Under the pieces are notes generated by a model. The model searched no databases, had not been told where the DNA came from, and saw only the letters and a list, made by a program, of their open reading frames with translations. Positions 26,356 to 34,554 of a DNA stretch of 64,000 bases are shown here, piece by piece (position 1 is the first letter of the stretch; each line of letters begins with the position of its first letter). Source of the DNA: VRUE01 sp963708115 (lineage in GTDB: Bacteria; Actinomycetota; Thermoleophilia; Solirubrobacterales; 70-9); the NCBI GenBank assembly GCA_963708115.1, contig CAVPRX010000001.1, positions 558,001 to 622,000 on the forward strand. The letters run 5' to 3'. Made by a program: the position numbers and the translations under genes.

Positions 26356-27675
26356 CTAGGCCGCGGGGCGGACGGAATCGCCGGCGCCGGAGGGCGTGCT
26401 GCTGATCCGCACCGCCTCGACGCGGTTCTCCCGCACCGACTCGACTCGGATCGTGTAGCCGTTGGCGACGATCGTGTCGCCGCGCTTCGGCAGCCGCCCG
26501 AGCTCGCCGAAGACGTAGCCGCCGATCGAGTTGTAGGCGTCGCTGTCGACCGGCAGCTCGATCCCGCGGTCGGCCAGATCTCCGAGCGAGACGTGGCCGC
26601 GCACGAACCACTCGCCGCCGGCGAGCTGGCGCAGCGCCGCGGCGCGAGGGTCGGTCTCGTCCTCGATCTCCCCGACCACCTCCTCGAGGATGTCCTCTAC
26701 GGTGACGATCCCGACCGTGCGGCCATACTCGTCGACGACCACCGAGAGCGAGGTGCGCTGCACCTGCAGGTCATGGAGAAGGTCGTCGAGCGGGCGGGTC
26801 TCGGGGACGATCACCGCGTCGCGCACGACCGGCTCGATCTGCGCCTCGGGGCCGTCGCTCATGTAGAGCCGGGCGAGGCTGTTGTTGTGGACGATCCCCT
26901 TCACCCGGTCCGGGTTGTCGTCCTCGATCACGACCAGTCGCGTGTGCCCCGAGGTGACGCAGCGCCGCAGCGCCGTCTCCACGGTCTCCGAAGAGTCGAC
27001 GGTGACCACCGCCGGGATCGGCGTCATCACCTCTCGCGCCTCCTGCTCGTGGAGGTGGAAGACGCCGCCGAGCATGCCCGCCTCACCTGGGTCGAGAGTC
27101 CCCCCGACCCGCGAGCTGTCGATGATCTGCTTGAGGTCCTCGGCGGTGTGCTTCTCGTCGATGTTGGTCGGATCGACGCCGAAGAGGCGGACGATCGAGT
27201 TGGAGATCGCGCTCAGCCCCATCGTCAGCGGCGTCGTTGCGAGGCGAAACCAGTTGAGCGGGCGCGAGACGCGGCGCGCGGTCCGCTCCGCCTGGTTGAT
27301 CGCCAGCATCTTCGGCACCTGCTCGCCGATGCTGATGTGGATCGCGGTGACGAGGGCGAAGGCGATTCCGACGGAGAGACCGACGGCGGCGCCGTGGGAG
27401 AGGCCGCCGAAGAGCGGCTCGAGCAACTTGGCCAGCGAGGGCTCGCCGAGGAAGCCGATTCCGATCGAGGCGATCGTGATCCCGATCTGGCAAGCCGAGA
27501 GCGATTCGTCGATCTCGTCGAGCTGTTCGACCACGGTCTCGGCGCCGCTCTCGCCTTCCTCGGCCAGCTGTTCGATCTTGCCCCGCCTGCTGCGCACCAG
27601 GGCGAACTCGGCCGCGACGAAGAAGCCGTTGATGGCAACGAGCAGGAGCAGGAGGACGAGCAGGAGGACGCTCAT
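26356..27675 (-). CDS. HlyC/CorC (CNNM/DUF21) family transporter with CBS domains
   Basis: A 439-residue membrane protein. Residues 1-190 form the CNNM/DUF21 transmembrane domain (VLLLVLLLLLVAINGFFVAA, GITIASIGIGFLGEPSLAKL, VGLSVGIAFALVTAIHI). Residues ~210-330 hold a CBS pair (MTPIPAVVTVDSSETVETAL, PLDDLLHDLQVQRTSLSVVV), and residues ~345-425 the CorC/HlyC C-terminal domain (IELPVDSDAYNSIGGYVFGE). Such proteins are implicated in Mg2+/Co2+ efflux or homeostasis. The start ATG at 27675 matches the family; stand-alone gene. Confidence 0.9.
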   Translation of the reverse strand: MSVLLLVLLLLLVAINGFFVAAEFALVRSRRGKIEQLAEEGESGAETVVEQLDEIDESLSACQIGITIASIGIGFLGEPSLAKLLEPLFGGLSHGAAVGLSVGIAFALVTAIHISIGEQVPKMLAINQAERTARRVSRPLNWFRLATTPLTMGLSAISNSIVRLFGVDPTNIDEKHTAEDLKQIIDSSRVGGTLDPGEAGMLGGVFHLHEQEAREVMTPIPAVVTVDSSETVETALRRCVTSGHTRLVVIEDDNPDRVKGIVHNNSLARLYMSDGPEAQIEPVVRDAVIVPETRPLDDLLHDLQVQRTSLSVVVDEYGRTVGIVTVEDILEEVVGEIEDETDPRAAALRQLAGGEWFVRGHVSLGDLADRGIELPVDSDAYNSIGGYVFGELGRLPKRGDTIVANGYTIRVESVRENRVEAVRISSTPSGAGDSVRPAA

Positions 27676-27825
27676 CGGCTAGGAGCCTGGAGTATTTGCC
27701 CGGTACTTCGGGGGAGGTCGTCTTCGGCCATTCGGCAATTGGTGAATATAGCTTCCTCGCCCGCGGAACGGCGAAGCGGCCAAATGGATTGGGAATCTCT
27801 CGCCTAGCTGCGATATTGGGACCGC

Positions 27826-28725
27826 ATGCGTATTGCCAGCCTCGTTCCATCCGCGACGGAGATGCTGTTTGCCCTCGGCCTCGGCGACAGCGTGGTCGCT
27901 GTGACCCACGAGTGCGACTTCCCGGCTCAGGCGAGGGCGCTGCCCCACCTGACCCGCACTGTCCTCGGCGAGGGCCTCAACGCCCGCGAGATCGATACGG
28001 CGGTGAAGACGACGGTGGGCGAAGGGCGGGCGCTGTACGAGCTGGATGAAGAGCGGCTCACCGAGCTCGCCCCCGACCTGATCGTCACCCAGGCGATCTG
28101 CGACGTCTGCGCGGTCTCCTACGAGGACGTGCTCGAAGTCGCGGCTCGGCTGCCCGGCCAACCGCGGGTACTGCAACAGGACCCGAGCACGCTCGGCGAG
28201 ATGCTCGAGGACGTGATCCGCCTTGGCGAGGCCACCGGCCTGGAGTCCGAGGCACACCTCGTGCGGTCTGAGCTCGAGGGTCGCCTGGCCAGCGTTCGCG
28301 CCGCCGTCAGCGGCGCCAGAACACCACGGGTGATCGCCCTGGAGTGGCTCGATCCACCCTTCGTCGGTGGCCACTGGATCCCGGAGATGATCTCGATCGC
28401 CGGCGGCGAGGACGTCGCCGGCCCGCCCGGACTGAAGTCACCCGAAGTCGCCTGGGGAGCCCTCTCGGGGCTCGGCCCGGACGTCGTGATCGCGATGCCG
28501 TGCGGCTGGTACGTCAGCGAATCTCACGATCAGGCAATCGAGCACTGGGACCGGATCGCCAAGCTCGGCGCCAACCGGGTCTATGCCGTCGACGCAGCCT
28601 CGACCTTCTCGCGACCCGGCCCACGCCTCGTCGACGGGGTCGAGCTTCTAGGCCACGTCCTCCACCCCGACCTGGTCGACCCGCCAGGCAACATCGGCTT
28701 CGCCGAAGTGCGCGCGCCGCTTTAG
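27826..28725 (+). CDS. Cobalamin-binding / BtuF-like periplasmic-binding-fold protein
   Basis: A 299-residue protein of the helical-backbone metal/vitamin-receptor fold: RIASLVPSATEMLFALGLGD at the N-terminus, VAVTHECDFP, LYELDEERLTELAPDLIVTQ and the downstream GVELLGHVLHPDL. There is no signal peptide or lipobox, so unlike BtuF it should be cytoplasmic, as in the many actinobacterial 'cobalamin-binding' paralogues. The CDVCAVSY segment adds two cysteines near the binding cleft. No ABC permease or ATPase gene is adjacent. Its stop overlaps the rhomboid gene stop by four bases, tail to tail. Confidence 0.8.
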   Translation: MRIASLVPSATEMLFALGLGDSVVAVTHECDFPAQARALPHLTRTVLGEGLNAREIDTAVKTTVGEGRALYELDEERLTELAPDLIVTQAICDVCAVSYEDVLEVAARLPGQPRVLQQDPSTLGEMLEDVIRLGEATGLESEAHLVRSELEGRLASVRAAVSGARTPRVIALEWLDPPFVGGHWIPEMISIAGGEDVAGPPGLKSPEVAWGALSGLGPDVVIAMPCGWYVSESHDQAIEHWDRIAKLGANRVYAVDAASTFSRPGPRLVDGVELLGHVLHPDLVDPPGNIGFAEVRAPL

Positions 28726-29543
28726 GCGACAGCGATCGCGCCGGCGATCGCGAAGAAGCCGAGTGCCGCCATCGCCAACAGCTCCATCGGCAGGTGCCGC
28801 TCTCCGAGCATGCCCCGCTCTCCGGCGACGATGAACAAGGCGCAGAGGACTCCTCCGACGAGCCCGCCGAGGTGACCGCCGATGCTGATTTCGGGATTCC
28901 CCAGGGTGAGCACGAGGTTGAGCACGAGGATGATGCCGACCGAAGAAGCGAGCCCGGTGATCCCACGATGGCGAGCAATGACGAAGGTCGCACCGAAGAT
29001 GCCGAATACAGCGCCCGAAGCTCCGATAGTGAGCGTGTCGGGGCTAAGCAGGATCGCCCCGAGCGAACCGGCGAAGAGCGAGACGAAATAGACGGCAAGG
29101 AAGCGAGGCGTGCCGATCCCGGGCTCCAAGATGCGCCCGAGGAAGTAGAGGGCGAACATGTTGAAGCCGACGTGGAAGATGCTGATGTGGAGAAATCCGC
29201 TGGTCAAGAGGCGGTACCACTCCCCTTCCGCGACGGATGGGCCAAAAAGCCCGAAATTGATCAGGAGCGAGCTGCTGCTAGGGCTCAGACCCCCTCCGCC
29301 GCCGGCGACCTCCGCCAGGAACACGGCGGCGTTGATCGCGATCAGCACGAAGGTCGCGGGCGCGCCGGCCGCCAGCGAGGCCTCGCCCACCCCGCGCACC
29401 ACCTTCGTCCGCTGCTTCGAGCACTCGGGGCAGCGCATGCCGACCGGGCTCGGCGTCATGCAATCGGGACAGATCGGCCGCCCGCAGTTGGAGCAGGAGA
29501 CCGCGGTCTCGCGGTTCGGATGTCGGTAACAGGTCTGCGCCAT
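28722..29543 (-). CDS. Rhomboid family intramembrane serine protease with N-terminal zinc ribbon
   Basis: A 273-residue protein. Residues 5-45 are a Cys/His-rich, B-box-like zinc finger (CYRHPNRE, CSNCGRPICPDC, CPECSK). After a linker there are six hydrophobic helices; the rhomboid catalytic serine is in GASGAVFG (near residue 178) and the histidine in SIGGHLGGLVGG (near residue 233), with HVGFNMFALYFLG as the conserved TM2 region. It cleaves transmembrane substrates within the bilayer. Start ATG 29543 chosen because the zinc finger begins immediately. The cytoplasmic zinc finger may recruit substrates (inference). Confidence 0.92.
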   Translation of the reverse strand: MAQTCYRHPNRETAVSCSNCGRPICPDCMTPSPVGMRCPECSKQRTKVVRGVGEASLAAGAPATFVLIAINAAVFLAEVAGGGGGLSPSSSSLLINFGLFGPSVAEGEWYRLLTSGFLHISIFHVGFNMFALYFLGRILEPGIGTPRFLAVYFVSLFAGSLGAILLSPDTLTIGASGAVFGIFGATFVIARHRGITGLASSVGIILVLNLVLTLGNPEISIGGHLGGLVGGVLCALFIVAGERGMLGERHLPMELLAMAALGFFAIAGAIAVA

Positions 29544-29573
29544 GGCGGACGAGGAGCCTACAATCGCCCGCTC

Positions 29574-29849
29574 ATGGAGCCCCCGAGCCCCGTCCGGCTG
29601 TTCGCGACTCTGGTCGGTGCCGGGCTGGTGATCTACGGGATCGTCGGCTTCTTCTACGACTCGTCTTTCGCCCGCCCAGACGACCTGCGCGAAGCGCTCG
29701 GCCTGCTCTCGGTAAATGGCTGGGCGAACAGCTTCCACGTCCTCACCGGCGCCATCGGGCTCCTCCTCGCCGGCTTCGCCTCGCGGCGGTACGCGCTCTG
29801 GCTGACCGCCATATACGCGGCGGTCGCCGTGTTCGGCTCCCTGTTCTAA
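29574..29849 (+). CDS. DUF4383-like small membrane protein
   Basis: A 91-residue protein with three hydrophobic segments (about 8-27, 53-68, 73-91). The central NSFHVLTGAIGLLLAG resembles the N..H...G..GL core of DUF4383 proteins of actinobacteria, whose function is unknown. ATG at 29574 lies 30 bases from the divergent rhomboid start, so the two share a promoter region. Its 3' end overlaps the following minus-strand gene by four bases. Confidence 0.6.
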   Translation: MEPPSPVRLFATLVGAGLVIYGIVGFFYDSSFARPDDLREALGLLSVNGWANSFHVLTGAIGLLLAGFASRRYALWLTAIYAAVAVFGSLF

Positions 29850-30193
29850 GGACGGATGCGGCCGGTGATGTCGCGGATGCCGCTCTTGGTCTGCTGACGC
29901 CCCCGGCGCCGCATCTCAAGCAGGACAAGTGCGCCCGTGGCGAGGCTGCCGGCACCGACGGCGACCACGGGCCGCACCCAGTTGCGCGGATCGCGCAGCG
30001 CCCGCAGCTCGCTCTCGGAGAGCTCCTCGGCCCAGTCGGAGAGCTCCTCCGCCGCAGCCTGAGTAACGGCCGCGAGCGTGTCCTCAAAGCGCCCGGAGAG
30101 ACGCTCCGGCGGCTCGATCGGCCGCAGCGCGTCCCCGAGCAGCCTCTCCACGTCCCAGGTGCTGCCGGTCAGGTTTTCGCTCGCCTCACTCAT
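29846..30193 (-). CDS. Hypothetical single-pass membrane protein downstream of ECF sigma factor
   Basis: A 115-residue protein with an acidic helical N-terminal half (EELSDWAEELSESELRAL) and one hydrophobic segment at about residues 75-92 (VVAVGAGSLATGALVLL) followed by basic residues. Its start overlaps the sigma factor coding region by eight bases, so the two are translationally coupled. Position and topology (cytosolic N-terminus, one TM helix) would suit an anti-sigma partner, but no ZAS motif or other anti-sigma signature is seen, so this is only an inference. Confidence 0.6.
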   Translation of the reverse strand: MSEASENLTGSTWDVERLLGDALRPIEPPERLSGRFEDTLAAVTQAAAEELSDWAEELSESELRALRDPRNWVRPVVAVGAGSLATGALVLLEMRRRGRQQTKSGIRDITGRIRP

Positions 30194-30746
30194 CGCTCAT
30201 CTCCTCCTCCAACTGCTTGATCGCGCGATGGATCAGAACCTTGGTGGCGCCGTCGCTGCGACCCAACGCCCGGGCGATCTCGCGGTTGTCCATGCCCAGC
30301 GCGAAGCGCATGATCAGCGCGTCGCGACGATCGTCGGGCAGGTTGTCGAGCTTCGCGATCACCTGGCGCAGCTCCTCGCGGCCCTCGGCGATCGCCTCGG
30401 TCCCGTGCCGCGCCGGAATCGGGTCGGCGCTGTCGAGCGGAGACTGCGGCCGCCGCGATCTGTCCCGGTAGTAGTTGAGCGCCAGGTTGTGGGCGATGCG
30501 AATCAGCCAGGGACGCAGCGGGCGCCCGTCGGACTCGCGCCGCGCCCGGTCGAAGTGGCGATATGCCTGCAGGAAGGCCTGCTCGGTCAGGTCCTCGGCG
30601 TCGTGCTGATTGCCAACCCGGTAGTAGGCGTAGGAGTAGACGTCTTTGAGGTGATCGCGGTAGAGCTCTTCGAAGGCGCGGTCGAGCTCCGCCTTGGCGG
30701 CCGGGTCGAGGCTCGCCGGCTCGACGTTCTCCTTGCTGCCGCTCAC
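30186..30746 (-). CDS. ECF-type RNA polymerase sigma factor
   Basis: A 186-residue sigma-70 family protein with only regions 2 and 4. Region 2: LYRDHLKDVYSYAYYRVGN, HDAEDLTEQAFLQAYRHFD, LRPWLIRIAHNLALNYYRD. Region 4: LDNLPDDRRDALIMRFALGM, NREIARALGRSDGATKVLIH. Start ATG at 30746, 15 bases after the stop of the PlsC-GpsA frame. It is cotranscribed with the small membrane protein gene downstream, the usual sigma/regulator arrangement. The recognised promoter sequence is unknown. Confidence 0.9.
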   Translation of the reverse strand: MSGSKENVEPASLDPAAKAELDRAFEELYRDHLKDVYSYAYYRVGNQHDAEDLTEQAFLQAYRHFDRARRESDGRPLRPWLIRIAHNLALNYYRDRSRRPQSPLDSADPIPARHGTEAIAEGREELRQVIAKLDNLPDDRRDALIMRFALGMDNREIARALGRSDGATKVLIHRAIKQLEEEMSDE

Positions 30747-30761
30747 GAGTCAAGCCTAGTC

Positions 30762-32429
30762 TCATGCAGCCTCCTTCCTCGAACGCTCGACCAGGCGCAG
30801 GCTGTCGACCCAGGTCTCGGTGTCGATCTCGCCACGGATCAGCGCCGCGAGCCCGCCAAGCGCCTCAGCGGGGCTTCCCGAGCCCTCGATCGCCGCGGCG
30901 AGCAGCGGCACGGCGTCGAGCCCCTCCGACGCCTGCCCGATCAGCGCCGGGATATCCCCTGCCGGCGTCCCCTGCCCGAGCAGCTCGCCGGCGCGGCGGT
31001 TGCGGCCCGAAGGGGCGAGCACGGTCGCGGTCAGGTCACCAACCCCCGCAAGCCCCGAGAAGGTCTCCAGCTCAGCGCCGCGCGACATCGCGTAAGCGAT
31101 GCACTCGCGCCACACAGAGGCGGCGGCGATGCCCGCCGCGTTGAGGCCGAAGGGCTCGGTGGCGGCGGCGGCGAGGGCGGCGGCGTTCTTGGCGGCGCCG
31201 GCCATCTCGACCCCGGTCACGTCGCGCGAGCGCTCGCAGACCAGGCCGGCCCGGTCGAAGACCTCGCCGAGCTGGTCGCGCAGGTCGGCATCGCCGGAGC
31301 CGAGCACCAGAGCCGCCGAACCCGAGACCGCCTCGGCGGCGTGGGCCGGCCCGCCGAGACAGGCGACCGCCCGGGCGCGAATCCGTTCGCCGACGTACTC
31401 CGCCGGCAGCTGGCCCAGCGGCGCGATCAGGCCCTTGGTCAGCAGCAGCACCGAGGAGCGGTCGCTGACCCGGTCGGCGATCGCGCCGACGGCCTGCGGC
31501 AGCGAACCGGATGGGATCGCCAGACAGACGAGGTCGAGGCCGGCCAGCTCGATCTCGGAGGCGGGCCGGACGAGCAGCGAGTCGGGCAGCTCGATTCCCT
31601 CCAGATAGCGGCGGTTCTCCCCCGCCTCGATCATCTCCGCGGCCTGCTCGGCCGTGCGGGCACCGAGCTGCACCTCCAGCCCACCCCGGGCGAGCAACAC
31701 GGCGACGGCGGTTCCCCAGCTGCCGGCGCCGATCACGGCGGCGCGGCGCATCGGCGGCAGGCCACCCATCTCTTCCCACTGGAGGAGGACGTTGGGCCAG
31801 ATCCGTGCCGTCACCGACTCGGCCAGCGGCGGCGAGGGCTCCTCGACCCGCGGGAAGGTCATCGCCTTACCCAGCCGCACCCGGACCTGGCGCGGCCGGA
31901 TCCGCCAGCCCCTGCGCACGTGCTCACTGCCATATACCGCGGTTGGAAGAACGGGGACTCCAGTCTGCAGAGCCAATCTGCCCACCCCCCGCTTCGGCGT
32001 CGCCAGGGTGCCGCGCCGGATTCGCGTCCCCTCGGGGAAGATGCAGACGGTGCCGCCACGCTCGACCGCGAGGCGAGCGGTCTGCATCGACATCTCGTCG
32101 GATTCGCCACGGCGGATTGGGAAGGCGCCGAGCCGCGAGAGCAGCCAGCCTTGCCAGCGGCGCTCGAACAGCTCGATCTTGGCGACGTAGTTCATCGGCC
32201 GTCGCCAGGGCAGCGCAGCGCCGATCGCGAAGGGGTCGAGGAAGCTGCGGTGGTTGGCGGCGACGATCAGCCCGCCGCTTACCCGACCATGCTCCCGCCC
32301 GGTGCGGCCGAGGCGGAAGTAGACGAGGAAGAAGGGCGTCATGAAGACCCTCGCCAGCAGGTAGAGGGGCCAGTTGACGCTGTGCGCTCGGGTGTAGTCG
32401 TGGTAGCGCTGGAGGCGTTCTTCGGTCAC
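30762..32429 (-). CDS. gpsA: Continuous PlsC-GpsA frame: acyltransferase + glycerol-3-phosphate dehydrogenase
   Basis: A 555-codon uninterrupted frame carrying two phospholipid-synthesis enzymes. Residues ~20-215 are a PlsC-type 1-acylglycerol-3-phosphate acyltransferase, with NHRSFLDP (HX4D, His60/Asp65) and FPEGTR (131-136). Residues 227-555 are NAD(P)-dependent glycerol-3-phosphate dehydrogenase: Rossmann loop GAGSWGT (234-240), GGPAHAAEAV, catalytic-lysine region GAAKNAAAL and NRRAGELLG. No stop codon separates them. An internal ATG (31751) sits exactly where GpsA normally starts, so either a fusion protein or two products are possible. The pair joins glycerol-3-phosphate supply to its acylation. 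Confidence 0.88.
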   Translation of the reverse strand: MTEERLQRYHDYTRAHSVNWPLYLLARVFMTPFFLVYFRLGRTGREHGRVSGGLIVAANHRSFLDPFAIGAALPWRRPMNYVAKIELFERRWQGWLLSRLGAFPIRRGESDEMSMQTARLAVERGGTVCIFPEGTRIRRGTLATPKRGVGRLALQTGVPVLPTAVYGSEHVRRGWRIRPRQVRVRLGKAMTFPRVEEPSPPLAESVTARIWPNVLLQWEEMGGLPPMRRAAVIGAGSWGTAVAVLLARGGLEVQLGARTAEQAAEMIEAGENRRYLEGIELPDSLLVRPASEIELAGLDLVCLAIPSGSLPQAVGAIADRVSDRSSVLLLTKGLIAPLGQLPAEYVGERIRARAVACLGGPAHAAEAVSGSAALVLGSGDADLRDQLGEVFDRAGLVCERSRDVTGVEMAGAAKNAAALAAAATEPFGLNAAGIAAASVWRECIAYAMSRGAELETFSGLAGVGDLTATVLAPSGRNRRAGELLGQGTPAGDIPALIGQASEGLDAVPLLAAAIEGSGSPAEALGGLAALIRGEIDTETWVDSLRLVERSRKEAA

Positions 32430-32467
32430 TACTCAGCGCTACACGGGTTTGGGACGGGAGTTACCGG

Positions 32468-32607
32468 CGGGCGGGTCCTGTCGTGGGGTGGGGGTGTCCG
32501 GGCGGGGCTGGGTTTTTCGCGTGCTGAGCCGGTATCTCTCGCCGAGCCGTGGGCGAAAAAGAGGACGCCGCCCCGCCCGGACACCCCCACCCCACGCCAC
32601 CCGCCCG
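32468..32607. repeat. Bulged palindromic element, family B, copy 1
   Basis: Outer 9-bp stem (32468-32476 / 32599-32607), an asymmetric bubble with CCTGT on one side and CC on the other, then a perfect 26-bp stem (32482-32507 / 32571-32596). The 63-base interior has a further TTTTTCGC/GCGAAAAA pairing (32513-32520 / 32553-32560). It begins two bases after the stop of the minus-strand dehydrogenase gene at 32610. The same bubble recurs, inverted, at 56509-56589. Confidence 0.8.
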
Positions 32608-32609
32608 AG

Positions 32610-33614
32610 CTACCAGGATCGCTCGATCAGCTGCTCGAGGTCGTCCCGAGTCGGAGGTTCCGGCGTAAAGGCGAGCTCCGGGCGCACGAGCATTGAGTCG
32701 AGAGCTTGGTTGAGCTTGCTTTGGTCGGCTCCCAGCTGACCTAGGCCGGGTGGGTTGCCGCCCAGCTCGAGGATTCGGGCTTCGATGTTGCTGGGGTCGG
32801 TGCCGAGGGACTCCGCAAGGGGGACGAGGTCGTCGGGGGCGCGGGGGACCATGAAGGCCATCGCGCGGGGCAGGATCGCGGCGTTGGTCTCGGCGTGGGG
32901 GCTGCCACAGATCCGCACCAGGGTCTGGCAGATCACGTGGTGCATCCCGAACATCCCGGAGTCGATCGCGTAGGCGGAGAGCAGCGCGCCCTGGGCGAGG
33001 GCGGCGCGATTGCGCTCCGCCGGGGCTTCGTCGAGCGAGCCGGCGATCAGTTCGGCGCCGCGCAGCGCGGTCATCTGCGAGACGGGGTTGGCGAACGGCG
33101 TGTAGAGGGAGTCGGCACCGTGGGCCAGTGCGTTCATCGCGCTGGCACGGAGCGCCGCCTCGGGCTGGCTCGTCATTGCCTGCGGGTCGGCGATCGCCAG
33201 CTCGGGCCGCACCATCCCCCGCACGCGCGCCTCCGCGCCGGCCGGCAGGCGGTGGATCCCGGTCATCTCGGCACCCGAGAGCGTCGTCGGGACCGCTGCG
33301 ACCCGAGCGCCGCTGACCGCGGCGACGGCCTTCGCGGTATCGATCGTGCGGCCGCCGCCGAGGGCGACCAGCTGCGGTGCCCCCACCCGGTCGAGCAGCC
33401 CTGCGGCCGCCTCGGGCACCTGTCCGCCGGGGATCGCGTGGACCGCTTTGGCGGCGGCCTCCAGCTCGGGCGCGCCCGGCAAGGCGCGCGGCGTGGTCAG
33501 CAGCTCGAAGTCGGCAAAACCGTGCTCGTGGAGGAGCTGCGCGGCTTGCCCGACGGCGTCGTGACGGAAGACGACGACCCGGCCGGCGTCCCTCCAGACG
33601 AAGTTTCCGTTCAC
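32610..33614 (-). CDS. Maleylacetate reductase / iron-containing alcohol dehydrogenase family
   Basis: A 334-residue group III (iron-type) alcohol dehydrogenase-fold protein. GGGRTIDTAKAVAA (near residue 85) is the NAD(P)-binding motif, AVPTTLSGAEMTG the nucleotide/substrate loop; the metal-site region has MNALAHGADSLY and GMHHVICQTLV. Sequence style and length resemble maleylacetate reductases, which reduce maleylacetate to 3-oxoadipate in aromatic degradation. The gene start overlaps the stop of the ring-cleavage dioxygenase gene by four bases, supporting that role. Confidence 0.8.
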   Translation of the reverse strand: MNGNFVWRDAGRVVVFRHDAVGQAAQLLHEHGFADFELLTTPRALPGAPELEAAAKAVHAIPGGQVPEAAAGLLDRVGAPQLVALGGGRTIDTAKAVAAVSGARVAAVPTTLSGAEMTGIHRLPAGAEARVRGMVRPELAIADPQAMTSQPEAALRASAMNALAHGADSLYTPFANPVSQMTALRGAELIAGSLDEAPAERNRAALAQGALLSAYAIDSGMFGMHHVICQTLVRICGSPHAETNAAILPRAMAFMVPRAPDDLVPLAESLGTDPSNIEARILELGGNPPGLGQLGADQSKLNQALDSMLVRPELAFTPEPPTRDDLEQLIERSW

Positions 33615-34546
33615 TCCGGCTGGTCGACGCGCGGGTTTACGACCGGCCGCAGGTTCGGTTCGACCTCGGCGCGCAGGTGCTCGTAGTCGGGCGGCAGCGA
33701 GAGCTTCTCACCGAGGTGCTCGAGCGGCTCGTCGACCGTAAAGCCCGGTCCCAGCGTCGCGATCTCAAAGAGGACGCCGCTGGGCTCGCGGAAGTAGATC
33801 GAGCGGAAGTAGAAGCGGTCGATCACCGGGGTCGGCTGCGCCCCGGCCGAGATCGCCCTCTCGCGCCAGGCCTCGTGATCGTTCATAGCCGAGGCCCAGG
33901 CGACGTGATGGACGCTGCCGGCTCCCTGCCGCGAGCGCTGCGCCGGCGGCTCGTCGTAGAGATGGAAGCCACCACGCTTCTCGCCGCGTGCCTCCCACCC
34001 TCCCTCGACCGGCTCGAACTCGAGAGCTTCGAGCAAGCCACTGCTGGCATCGGGCGATGTCGCGTATGCGCAGACCGCGTGGAAACCCTGCAGGGCGACC
34101 TCCGCCGGCACCTCAGGGTGCTCGGCGCTGAGCGGCGCGTCAGGCACCTCGACCACAGCGAGCTCGTGATCGAGTCCCTCGGGATCGGAGAAGCGCAGGC
34201 TCGCTCCAGCCCGCTCGGACTCGATGCCATGGGCGCCGAGCCGCTCGGCCCAGAAGTCGAGTGCCTCATAGGACGCGACTCGCCAGACGATGCGATGCAC
34301 GTCGCCTGCGCCAGCCCGGCCATCGGGGACACCCGGGAACTCGAAGAAGGTCAGATCGGAGCCGGCGCTGCCCTGCTCGTCGGCGAAGAAGAGGTGGTAG
34401 ACGGTCGGGTTGTCCTGGTTGACGGTTTTCTTCACCAAGCGCAGGCCCAGCACGCCCGCGTAGAAATCGACGTTCTTCTGCGCGTCGGCCGTAATTGCCG
34501 TGATGTGGTGGATGCCCTCCAGCTTCACCCCTGTCACGTATAGCAT
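33611..34546 (-). CDS. VOC-family ring-cleaving dioxygenase (hydroquinone dioxygenase type)
   Basis: A 311-residue two-module vicinal-oxygen-chelate protein. Module 1 begins with EGIHHITAITADAQKNVDFY and includes PTVYHLFFADEQG; module 2 begins at GFHAVCAYA and includes GSVHHVAWASAMNDHEAW and FRSIYFREPSGVLFEIAT. The metal ligands expected for PcpA/LinE/MhqO-type enzymes are His in GIHHIT, His in SVHHVA and Glu in LFEIAT. These cleave hydroquinones para to the ring hydroxyls using Fe(II). Start ambiguous: ATG 34546 or GTG 34528. It sits divergently, eight bases from the next gene. Confidence 0.82.
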   Translation of the reverse strand: MLYVTGVKLEGIHHITAITADAQKNVDFYAGVLGLRLVKKTVNQDNPTVYHLFFADEQGSAGSDLTFFEFPGVPDGRAGAGDVHRIVWRVASYEALDFWAERLGAHGIESERAGASLRFSDPEGLDHELAVVEVPDAPLSAEHPEVPAEVALQGFHAVCAYATSPDASSGLLEALEFEPVEGGWEARGEKRGGFHLYDEPPAQRSRQGAGSVHHVAWASAMNDHEAWRERAISAGAQPTPVIDRFYFRSIYFREPSGVLFEIATLGPGFTVDEPLEHLGEKLSLPPDYEHLRAEVEPNLRPVVNPRVDQPE

Positions 34547-34554
34547 CCCCAGGG

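Noticed and set aside
30762..31751. GpsA as a separate gene starting at 31751
   Set aside because: Possible through the internal ATG, but no stop ends the PlsC frame and no clear ribosome-binding site precedes the ATG, so a single frame is annotated.
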